Shown here piece by piece: positions 35,390 to 44,469 of a stretch of 64,000 nt of DNA. A program made the translations under genes and the position numbers. The DNA comes from Heterobilharzia americana (Eukaryota; Platyhelminthes; Trematoda; Strigeidida; Schistosomatidae), in NCBI GenBank assembly GCA_944470555.2, contig OX104134.1:97706701-97770700 (forward strand), read 5' to 3'. How positions within the stretch are numbered: the first letter of the stretch is position 1; every line of letters starts with the position of its first letter. The notes under the pieces were generated by a model that was not told the origin of the DNA, made no database searches, and saw only the letters and a list, made by a program, of their open reading frames with translations.

Positions 35390-35830
35390 TAACTATAGAG
35401 CAACCAGTTTCATTTTGTCCAGTCCCGAGTGCTGACCGAAGTCACTACAGTCATCAAGCTAGGAGGATAGTGGATGGTTGTAGGTATTTGACAGTAAGCC
35501 CCTGAATCTAGGTACTAACAAGCAACAAAGCTAGTCCCAGGGCTTCCTACTAAATGTCTCCAAACAAATAACACTCACCAGTTAGCACTGTGATGGTGAG
35601 GCTCCTAGGTCAGAGGATCATATTGCAAAAATGACCAACAGAATTCGATCAACACTCAGGATTAGACAACATGAGATTGGTTGCTCTCTAGTGAGTAATC
35701 AGTGTATATACTCCAGTCCTACAGGAGGTCAGTTGTGGTTTGAACAGCTCAGTGGTGACATCGCTGACTGCAACACCAAGTGATGCGGGTTTGAGTCTCA
35801 CTGGGGATACCAGTTCCTTTTAACCAATTA
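35390..35830 (+). mobile_element. tRNA/hammerhead-like repeat family 2, permuted order
   Basis: The order is a degenerate hammerhead-like 3' half (AGCTAGTCCCAGGGCTTCC, 35510-35535), then region X (CACTGTGATGGTGAGGCTCC, AACAGAATTCGATCAACACTC, GACAACATGAGATTGG), then the tRNA-like part (AGCTCAGTGGTGACATCGC to GCGGGTTTGAGTCTCACTGG). An inverted X fragment lies at 35390-35455. In the copy at 20430 X and tRNA precede the hammerhead, so this copy is a circular permutation of that order. Confidence 0.7.
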
Positions 35831-36204
35831 ACGTTCTGCTTTAATTTCCTTTTTCCATATAAAATGTATTGACAAGTAGCTGTGTGATTAGATAGTTCTA
35901 GATGTATGACGCGATTACGTCTCATTCTTCGGACAAACCGCCTTGTAACTACTTTATCCAGATTGATAAAGAGGACTTATTGTTTCGAATAATTACATTT
36001 AGTTGACAGTGAATGTATTTGTGAACATCACTCACAGCACTTCGTAAAATTTAGCAGTGGCTAATAGGCAAGTCTTAAATGGATTTTTCTCCTCATCTAA
36101 TACTTGTCAGCTGCATATACATATGTAGCGGTAAATAATTCCCTAAAATCAATAGTCTATGGTTTGACAAGATTCAACATATGGTACTGATCTTCATAGT
36201 TGTA

Positions 36205-36891
36205 AAGGATTGGCTGAGGGCAAGTCTGGTGCCAGCAGCCGCGGTAACTCCAGCTCCAAAAGCGTATATTAAAGTTGCTGCAGTTAAAAAGCTCGTAGTT
36301 GAATCTGGGTCGTGCGGTCGCATGCCGTTGCTCGTTCACGGTTCTTGGTTACGATCGAGGCTTGTGTTCGGCTCGGTGTAGTGGCTGTGCAGCCTTTCAG
36401 CCGTGTCTGTGTTAAACGGGTGCTGATGGGTTGATGAGCTTGTCTTGTCGGCCTGTTGGCATGCTTCCGGATGCCTTTAAACGGGTGTCGGGAGCGGACG
36501 GCATCTTTACTTTGAACAAATTTGAGTGCTCAAAGCAGGCCTATGTGCCTGAAAATTCTTGCATGGAATAATGAAATAGGACTTCGGTTCTATTTTGTTG
36601 GTTTTCGGATCCGAAGTAATGGTTAAGAGGGACAGACGGGGGCATTTGTATGGCGGTGTTAGAGGTGAAATTCTGGGATCGCCGCCAGACAAACTACAGC
36701 GAAAGCATTTGCCAAGAATGTTTTCATTGATCAGGAGCGAAAGTCAGAGTTTCGAAGACGATCAGATACCGTCGTAGTTCTGACCATAAACGATGCCAAC
36801 TGACGATCCGCGATGGTTCTTTAATTGACATCGCGGGCAGTCCCCGGGAAACCTTTAAGTCTTTGGGCTCCGGGGGAAGTATGGTTGCAAA

Positions 36892-36940
<49 letters not shown>

Positions 36941-37450
36941 GCGGTTTAATTCGACTCAACACGGGAAAACTCACCCGGCCCGGACACTGTGAGGATTGAC
37001 AGATTGAAAGCTCTTTCTTGATTCGGTGGATGGTGGTGCATGGCCGTTCTTAGTTGGTGGAGCGATTTGTCTGGTTAATTCCGATAACGAACGAGACTCT
37101 AACCTACTAAATAGTAGACTGGTCCTCTGTGCTCGTTTAGGGTGCGGCTTCTACTGCTTCTTTATGGAGTGGTGTGGTCGTTTTCCGGCGGGTACGGTGC
37201 CAGTTTTTACTTCTTAGAGGGACAAGCGGCACACTTAAGTCGCACGAAATTGAGCAATAACAGGTCTGTGATGCCCTTAGATGTCCGGGGCCACACGTGC
37301 GCTACAATGACGGTGCCAGCGAGTCTGGAAACCTGGCCCGAAAGGGTTGGGCAAACTGTTTCATCACCGTCGTGACTGGGATCGGGGCTTGCAATTATTC
37401 CCCGTGAACGAGGAATTCCTGGTAAGTGCAAGTCATAAGCTTGCGCTGAT

Positions 37451-37496
<46 letters not shown>

Positions 37497-37615
37497 AATG
37501 GTTTAGTGAAGTCGTTGGATTGGTGTCGTTGAAGTGGCTTGCCGCTCGACTGATGCTGAGAAGACGACCTAATTTGACTATTTAGAGGAAGTAAAAGTCG
37601 TAACAACGTTCCCTG
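36205..37615 (+). pseudogene. 18S rRNA pseudogene, 5'-truncated
   Basis: Starting at GAGGGCAAGTCTGGTGCC (36217) the sequence follows trematode 18S rRNA: the CAGCAGCCGCGGTAACTCC loop, the V4 expansion, AAGTTTAAA-type central regions, GGAATTGACGGAAGGGCACC, the TGTACACACCGCCCGTCGC decoding region and AGAGGAAGTAAAAGTCGTAA at 37585-37604. The first third of the molecule is missing. Positions normally invariant are changed: GAAATTCTGGGATCG for CTTGG, GCCAGACAAACTACAGCG for GCAAGACAAACTACTGCG, GAGTTTCGAAGACG for GAGGTTCG. The 3' terminal GGTTTCCGTAGGTGAACC is not recognisable. It is a single insertion without 5.8S or 28S, so I call it a pseudogene. Short open frames within it are shadows. Confidence 0.92.
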
Positions 37616-37830
37616 AGCATCCACGCCGTTCGGTACGTTGAGGTGCTACGATGCGTTGTTCGTGTATGATATCTTAGGCAGTTAGCGAGGACGCATCGAT
37701 GTTTTGGCATACGCTTTCGAATATACTATTTCTTCTGGTTACTCTGTTGTGTTATTTCTTGGTCATCCACTCACCGGTTGTTACACTCGGTTAGCATTCA
37801 CGCATTTCGTGCAGACGTCTTCATATCACG
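37616..37830 (+). other. Possible ITS1-derived sequence
   Basis: Higher-GC sequence (CATCCACGCCGTTCGGTACG, GTGCTACGATGCGTTGTTCG) follows the 18S part before AT-rich DNA resumes. It is probably transcribed-spacer sequence copied together with the 18S piece, but I cannot confirm identity from memory. Confidence 0.4.
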
Positions 37831-37839
37831 GATGTCTAG

Positions 37840-38346
37840 GTCCTGGTGGCTAGCAAGGCGTGCAGAATGTACACTGGATATGATCAAATTGACATCAAAA
37901 CATCCATACAGGGCTGGAAAACTCAGTCCTGTAAATCAGGAACAAAAAAATCAGAATCAAAATAATAAGCCTTATATCCATCACCTCTATCACATCCACC
38001 TAGATGTACGCTGAAGACCACTAAATCCATATTATTCCCTCAATAAACAACACTACATTTTATGACACCCATTGAATGGCAATTCACTTAATACTCGGCA
38101 CAACTGTTTTAAAATAAAAACTGAACCACATAATTTAGAAACATTGTTTAGCGAATCACATCTGCTTAACATTTGCTTCAAAATACCTGATGATTACAAT
38201 GACTTTGGGATATAATAGGGGTTAATCTGTAGGAAACTCTGACTTTACGTTTCGCGCTTGCTGACATCAAAATATCGATGTTCTCTCAATGATTCTAACC
38301 TGTGTCAGTCAACGATGACATAAATGACTGTCATTATGTATATTTT
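37840..38346. other. AT-rich spacer, no gene seen
   Basis: No supported features between the rDNA insertion and LINE-2 copy C. Confidence 0.5.
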
Positions 38347-38359
38347 ATCATGAAATCTA
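38347..38359. repeat. Target-site duplication of LINE-2 copy C, left
   Basis: ATCATGAAATCTA, repeated exactly at 40533-40545 after the AAT tail. Confidence 0.9.
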
Positions 38360-38676
38360 ACAGTGGACAAAGAAGTGAAGAAGAGTGCACACAAAGACAA
38401 AAGATACTACCACAACACACTGCCAAGTGCAGCAGAACAGACTGCTGCTGGTAGGAGAGACACAGACCTGACAACATTGTATCAAGTAATCAGGTTACTA
38501 TCTGGTAGGGGAGAGATCAACACACATGAAACCAATAAAATATGATGAAAAAAGTCTAATCACCAACGACCAAAGAAGAGAAACAAAGGAAACGATGACT
38601 GACCACTTCAGAAAGCTCTTCAATCGACCACCACCACCACCACCACCTGCACTTCGTCCACAAATACCACCTGCAG

Positions 38677-38679
<3 letters not shown>

Positions 38680-38728
<49 letters not shown>
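38680..38728. repeat. (CA)n microsatellite in LINE-2 copy C
   Basis: About 24 CA units where copy B has only four or five. Confidence 0.95.
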
Positions 38729-38729
<1 letters not shown>

Positions 38730-39156
38730 CTACAGGTGAACACAAATCCTCCAACAAAAGTCGAAGTCCTCAACGCCATAAGGCTACTGAAATGCGATAA
38801 AGCAGCAGGACCAGATGGAATCCTGCCAGAAGCACTGAGAGCAGGCGCAGAGACAACTGCCGACATCCTCACACCACTACTGCAGAAAGTCTGGAAGGAA
38901 GAGAAGGTAGCTGTCAACTGATTTGAAGAAGGGCTACCTTGTCAAACTCTCGAAGAAGGGAGACCTCAGTGTTTGCAAGAACTGGTGAGGAATCATGCTC
39001 CACCCGTGTCCACCCGAAGTAAGCAATGTATTACGCCGGATCATCCTGAAGAGACTAAACAATGCGATGCATCCAAAGTAGGACGGGAACAGGCTGGCCG
39101 GCTGGCTGGCTGGCTGTATTCAGGAAGTACAAATCATGTGCGGATCAAATTGCAAC

Positions 39157-39240
39157 ACTACACTAGACTAGACTAGACTAGACTAGACTAGACTAGACTA
39201 CACTACACTACACTACACTACACTACACTACACTACACTA
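39157..39240. repeat. Pentanucleotide array (CTAGA)n then (CTACA)n
   Basis: Two homogenised blocks of five-base units; copy B has only two or three ACTAC units here (13615-13630). Confidence 0.95.
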
Positions 39241-39546
39241 AGCATCATCATCATAGAACAGAGTATAGAATGGCAGTCAACTCAACTCTACCTCAAATTC
39301 ATCGACTTTGAAAATGTCTTCGACAGCATCGACCGACCAGTAACTTGACAGGCAGCTGCTCCAACACTACGGCCTCAGTGCCACAAACCTTTATCAACCT
39401 CATTGAGCACCTATACGAAAACGCCACATGCCAGCCAAGTGATTCACAATGGGAAGCTCAGCTCAGTGACGCCTTTGAAGTGAAGGCAGGGGAAAGGAGT
39501 AAAACAAGGCTGTCTACTATCACTCATGATATTCCTGATTGTGGTC

Positions 39547-39588
39547 GACTGGACTGGACTGGACTGGACTGGACTGGACTGGACTGGA
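39547..39588. repeat. (GGACT)n array in LINE-2 copy C
   Basis: Eight or so GGACT units; copy B has about three at 13938-13955. Confidence 0.93.
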
Positions 39589-40532
39589 TTGGATCATGCA
39601 ACGAAGCGTGAGGAGTGAGAAGAGAGGGATATGCTGTATCGAGGAAAACATCCTAGAATATTTCGATTTCGCCGATGACCTGCGTCTGATGTCGCACAAA
39701 CTGGAAGATCTGCAGACAAAAACTAACAAGTTGACAGAAGAGGCAGGTCAGTGAAGATGGGACTTCAGGTGAACGTAGAGAGGACACCAGCCCAATCAAC
39801 ACCAACACCACCAGCACTAACAACAAGCTCCAATCCGCATCAATGGGAGAAACTTAAAGGAAGTTGCCTCCTTCACCTACCTAGACAGAGCAGCATCGTT
39901 TCAATTAGAGTTGACGGCACAGACGAGAACGTCAAAGCCAGCCAGGATCGGAAAGACAGTAAGACAGGTGTTCAACAACCTGAAACCAGTGTGGAGATCT
40001 ACTCCACTCCAATCCACTCCACTCAGCATAAAGAGCAAGATCTTCATTTTCAACACCAGTGCCAGTCAAGTCAATGTTTCTATGTGATGGTTGGGAGACT
40101 TGGCGCAACATTCATCAACACCTGCCCAAGCTGACTCTATACTGAAGATCAGGTGGCCAGAATTATAAGAATAAGCAACAAGGAACTGTGGTTGGCTGGC
40201 TGGCTGGCTGGCAACGAACCAACCAAGAACCCATGACTTAATAAATATGCACTGGAAGGAAGTGGAGATGGATTGGGCATATACTGAGAAGACCATTTGG
40301 GGACATAATGCGCCAGGCCAGGTCGTCGAGTGGAAGTCAAGTGGGAAACGACGAGTTGCGTGTCCGAGGTGCGGGTGACGTGGGGGGAGATGGTGTGAGG
40401 AAGAAATGAGAGGTTGTGGGCAGTTGTGGAGCTAGGTTGAAAAGATTGCAGTGAAGAGAATGGAATAGAGACGTGGTACTGAAGCCCTGTGTTCTACTAG
40501 GAACCCTGGGGACAAATAACATAATAATAATA

Positions 40533-40545
40533 ATCATGAAATCTA
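40533..40545. repeat. Target-site duplication of LINE-2 copy C, right
   Basis: ATCATGAAATCTA, identical to 38347-38359. Confidence 0.9.
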
Positions 40546-40699
40546 GTAACTAATTTGCCATTCTTTGTTTGTTTTCTTTTATGTGTGCTGACTTCAGAGG
40601 TGAGAGCTGTTAGCAGCTGGCTTTTTTGATGAATCCTTCTAAGGTGTGCTATGTCTCACTATATGTCACCTTTAACGCAGTACTTTTCTCATGGTAATA

Positions 40700-40860
40700 A
40701 TAGTTGTAGTTATGATGGATGGTGGCTAGTAGTGGAATCCAAGATGCGTATTTCATCCTATTTGGGACTCGTCAGCTGGATGTACCTTCCTCCTCATGAG
40801 CGACGTTTTTCCCACCGGGATTCTGACTCGGGAGCGATCGCGATTGTTATTAACAATTTG
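40700..40860 (-). mobile_element. Sm-alpha-like hammerhead SINE, well preserved
   Basis: Minus strand: a tRNA-like head with CCCGAGTCAGAATCCCGGTGG, spacer with CGCTCATGAGGAGG, hammerhead at 40787-40731, and tail CTACTAGCCACCATCCATCA. It is one of the two copies here with an intact catalytic core. Confidence 0.82.
40731..40787 (-). ncRNA. Hammerhead ribozyme with intact core
   Basis: On the minus strand: helix I ATCCAG pairs with TTGGAT (one G-U), the CTGACGA box is at 40769-40775, helix II GTCC/GGAT closes CAAATA, the GAAA box is at 40751-40754, a short helix III follows, and the cleavage triplet ATC ends at 40743, so the expected cut is between 40743 and 40742. All catalytic-core nucleotides match the hammerhead consensus; the architecture is that of the schistosome Sm-alpha type I hammerhead. 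Activity is inferred. Confidence 0.78.
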
Positions 40861-40869
40861 GGCAATATA

Positions 40870-41478
40870 AACTATCGCATTAAAATGTAGATGCTGAATA
40901 AATAAAGTAACCTAGTAAATAAAAATAATAAAGACGCAAATGGTTATAACGCAATGAGACAACTAAATGGAATACGAATAGCGATTGTTCTTTCTCAGTA
41001 CCTTATACTTCACTCAGCCGTCAGCTGTGGGATAAGTTATCCAATAAGGTTTGACCTGACTACACAGTAACATGAGACAGAAACTGAAAATAGAAGACTT
41101 CTATCTTGATGGCTGTTAACTTAAAATGCTGATTTCCATTTAGGCTGTCACCTGTCAGATTAACTCACATCGACACAGATATCAGCATTGCGAGATTCTA
41201 GTATCGTTGTTGAATGGATATGGTTTAAATCTCCAAAAAGCACAAGTTTAATGAAGCCTGTAAGTAGATCTTGTCAAATAATAGAGCTAGAAAACTTACT
41301 AATCAGTGAAAGGACTTGAACAAGGTGTCGAAACACACAAAAGAAGTGTTACTAGTTAATAATTATCCTCTACCGTTAAGAAATTAAGAAATTCGTACAA
41401 ACACATAAGAAACGAAATAATGACAGTAACAGAAATACGACTCATAGCCACAACATGAGTAGAAAGGAATTCAGAGCC
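40870..41478. other. AT-rich spacer, no gene seen
   Basis: No supported feature. Confidence 0.5.
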
Positions 41479-41479
41479 T

Positions 41480-41737
41480 CCATTGTGTTACCCTACAAGG
41501 AAGGCACATTGGATTCTCAACAAGTCTAGAATTAGGCTGACATTTAAGCCCACAAACTCACTCAGAGATAAGCTTTGTCGGCTTAAGGATATGATAGATC
41601 AAATTAAGCCAAGTAATCTAATCTGCCAAATAAGTCTATGCAATGATGGCGAGGTCAAGTACACAGGTCAAACTAGCCGGTTGGTATCAGTTACATTAGT
41701 GGAACATAGGGATTTAGCTAAATATATAATGATACTG
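41480..41737 (+). pseudogene. Penelope-like element fragment, GIY-YIG N-terminus
   Basis: The frame reads LTFKPTNSLRDKLCRLKD, SNLICQISLCNDGEVKYTGQ and TSRLVSVTLVEHRDLAKY. This is the Penelope pattern K-P-T-x-x-L-R, a Cys pair, Y-x-G-Q-T-S-R and E-H that opens the GIY-YIG nuclease. It stops where a tRNA-derived SINE begins (41738), so the SINE or a rearrangement removed the rest. Confidence 0.7.
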
Positions 41738-41830
41738 TGTGATGATTGGAGGTGAAATGAAAATTTGCGCCACGGCAGGATTCGAACCAGCGATCACTGG
41801 GTTTTCGGCTCGGTGCTACTACCCAATAAG
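41738..41830 (-). mobile_element. tRNA-derived SINE family 3, partial
   Basis: Begins GTGATGATTGGAGGTGAAATG and contains, on the minus strand, the B-box-like TGGTTCGAATCC region and an A-box-like stretch. Matches 42765-43045 and 19735-20028. Confidence 0.7.
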
Positions 41831-41839
41831 ACCGATAAT

Positions 41840-42764
41840 TCGGAAAAAATGTGTAATAAATCCATTAACATACGATCACACAATAAAGTGGGATAGAACC
41901 AGTGTAGTTGGCGTTGGTGATAAGAATGGATATAAGTAGTATATGTTGAGAGGGCGGCAGAAATCATAAGGAATTACCAGCAGTGGGTAAGGATTCTGCC
42001 AAGAAAAAAGCAAGAGACAAACAAGGCGTATAAAGGGGAAATCAAGAACAAAGCAGAAGAGGAAATGAAGCACTGTTTGCAAATGACAGTTTTAGTCTAA
42101 GGTGTCGATTGCTGTCCCACTTGTTGACAATATATACTCTCTACTGCATACCTGTATTTGTTTCTTTCACCAGTACACTTAAGCCAAGTGGAATATGCAG
42201 GGAGGGAGATCGATTACAGAAGCTTTTTTCGTCGAATCTGCACCCAACACATGTAATAGGAATGACTCAACACCTATACCAGAGATATGAGAAATCTTAC
42301 TGCCATAAATAAAAGAATGTGAGGGGAGAGGACTATAAAAATTAGATATCGAAAGTAGTGTGCTCACATTGATATGATTATGAGCAATAACTTATGATCC
42401 AAACGTCATTAATGAAATAATACTGTATCACTGTGTGCTGCATATCAGATAAACAAATCTAATATAGACTTACTTTCCGCCACCTCATATTAATGAGGTA
42501 TTAAAGGCTGTAGTTCAGCGTTTGATTCGTCTTTTGAGAAGTCATTCAGGAGTTACCTTTTCAAATTTACCAATATCCAGTGTCCATCATGCCTAGCTGT
42601 TAAGCAGATGATTTTGAAGTATGAATTTAAATAACTTTGTGTTGCAAGGAAAAGGACACTTAACAATTTCGTTTTCTTACCGGCAGTTTTTTTCTATCAA
42701 AAACAAGATATTCTGTGAACGGAAATGTTTTCGAAGAATTTATTCTCAAACTACATATATTATA
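41840..42764. other. AT-rich spacer, no gene seen
   Basis: No supported gene; small open frames only. Confidence 0.5.
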
Positions 42765-43045
42765 TAGGGTGATGATTGAAGGTGGAATGAAAATTTGAAC
42801 CGCGGCCAGCTTCAAACCACTGACCACCGGGTTACAGCCCGGTGTTCTAGCAACTGAGCTACAAGATCCGACTCCTGGTCAGATTTTTATTTCACTTCAA
42901 TCACCAAGAGTTTTGCCCGACTACGATGTGAATTCGTGATGCATTACTACAACTTGACCGTATTCACACTGGCTGCCTAGTAAGGATCTCTCATCGTAAT
43001 CTAAATCTAACTGAATCAGAGAAGGGGATCATCATAGTGAAAAGG
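42765..43045 (-). mobile_element. tRNA-derived SINE family 3
   Basis: Starts GGGTGATGATTGAAGGTGG and carries a minus-strand tRNA-like segment (GTAGCTCAGTTGCTAGAACA, a good A-box, and GTGGTTTGAAGC at the B-box position). The right part (TATTCACACTGGCTGCC, AGAGAAGGGGATCATCAT) matches 19735-20028 along its length. The tRNA-like part is too degenerate and too long to be a tRNA gene. Confidence 0.78.
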
Positions 43046-43049
43046 GTAC

Positions 43050-43620
43050 TTTTCACTGAATATATTGTTTTTTGATGTCACAATAGGAATTATGAAGTTT
43101 TTCGATTGCAAGATTATTTTTATGTGACTTTGTGTTGAGATAACTACGCCAAATATCACTCCAAACATTGATAAATAGGGGATATTCAGATTGTATTTGG
43201 CTCAACCGCTTATAAAGGATTCCTTCTTTCTCCTCTATATTATCATCAGCAGATTTGATCTACTTACTATGGGCAGAAGGTAGAGATAGGTTCACTGAAA
43301 ATTTTGGCAGAAAGAAGTATTTGGAACAAATTTTGTACTATAGAACACTAAGTAATATGAAATCAGTTAGTTGCATACAAGCCTCTTAAGTGAACAGTAA
43401 TCCAGTGTTTACTAGTGACTTGTTTTAGTGAGGATTTTCTGAAGTTCTGAAGAGAAGTGATGTTTAGTAGCACAGCACTAGAGATAAATTACAATACTTA
43501 TTAAAAACTAAGTGTCCTGTTTACTGGCCTTTTAATTGTGTTTTCCAGATGTTAAAGATGACCATTGAAAGCATAATTTGTACAGGTGTTTAATCCCCTA
43601 TACGGATTTAATCCTCAATT
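43050..43620. other. AT-rich spacer, no gene seen
   Basis: No supported feature before the Penelope fragment. Confidence 0.5.
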
Positions 43621-43629
43621 GCAATAGAG

Positions 43630-44461
43630 ACAACCCAACAGCACACAAAATCAGTTGCGTAAAAACATTGTTCAAAGAGCTGAATCCCACTGTAGTACAT
43701 CAACTGTGAGAAGAAAAGAAGAAAACTATTCGACGACTGTTTTTCAGAAGAACGTCTACCCGCAGAATCTCATCAAAAAATGTTTACATAATTCGTCATC
43801 AACCAAGAAGTTCACCTCGAAAACTAACAAACGGATTGTCCTATCTTACATGAACAACGTCTCCAAGATCACGATTGGATTACTGGGCCTTTTGAAATCT
43901 CTGTATCTCACAAGCCCACAAAATCTGTTCAGTCTCTGTCATGCAAGCGAAAAGATATAATAATGAAGGACAACAAACCAAATATTAATTGTAAAATGAA
44001 CTGCAGAAACTACAAAAAACACTACATTGGACAGAGTGGTCACCCTCTTCGCATCCGTCTATATTGATCACCAAGTAGTAGCGAAGAGTCATGATATATC
44101 TTCGCTCATATCAATGCATACAGACAAACGTGAACACGAATTTGACTGGGAAAATGTGAAAATTCTGCATAGAGGAAATACAAATAATGCCAAAGAGTTT
44201 TTAGTAGCTTGGTATTCAGGTCACCCGACAACTGACAGACATACTGACATTATCCCAATCTATCAACCAATAAAAAACAACAGGAAGGTTAAATTTCAGG
44301 TCATCAGGACAACCAATCAAAGTAAACATGGAGACAATGACAAGAAGTTGGCAGAAAAAATCATTCACACACAAGCCCATCAGAACAATCCACGAAATAA
44401 ATTACGAAGAAAACCTTATCCCTCACTTCTTTCTGAAGTTTGTGCTGATGATATTGTCTAG
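43630..44461 (+). pseudogene. Penelope-like element 3' part with GIY-YIG nuclease
   Basis: The first frame (43655-43960) carries NIVQRAESHCST, the stretch VFQKNVYPQNLIKKC and RIVLSYMNNVSKITIGLLG, which is the RT C-terminal and connector pattern. After a frameshift, NCKMNCRNYKKHYIGQSGHP (near 43995) gives the Cys motif and the H-Y-I-G core, then, shifted again, the 145-codon frame 44027-44461 continues with SLISMHTDKREHEFDWENV, ILHRGNTNNAKEFLVAWYSG and PIYQPIKNN. The A-R/K-E-F-L-x-A-W block marks a Penelope lineage different from the I-A-E / L-C type at 17240 and 25560. Confidence 0.78.
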
Positions 44462-44469
44462 AATGACAA

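Larger units (their letters stand above)
38360..40532 (+). mobile_element. LINE-2 copy C, 5'-truncated, with target duplication
   Basis: Bounded by an exact 13 bp duplication, so it arrived by target-primed reverse transcription and not by segmental duplication. It holds the RT in pieces: KVEVLNAIRLLKCDKAAGPDG (near 38760; AAGPDG block), YLKFIDFENVFDSIDR (near 39290), FINLIEHLYENATC, FDFADDLRLMSHKLEDLQ (near 39665, catalytic FADD), and the C-terminal region to ISNKELWL (near 40165). Stops and frame changes are at the same places as in copy B, for example after the FDSIDRPVT and LTEEAGQ blocks. Internal microsatellites are expanded: CA at 38680-38728, a pentamer at 39157-39240 and GGACT at 39547-39588. 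The tail is AATAATAAT. Confidence 0.92.

Noticed and set aside
36157..37532. Several open frames of 60-78 codons
   Set aside because: They lie within rRNA-derived sequence and match no protein.
42765..42920. Possible tRNA gene on the minus strand
   Set aside because: A and B boxes are present but no cloverleaf can be closed, and the segment recurs as part of a roughly 290 bp dispersed repeat.
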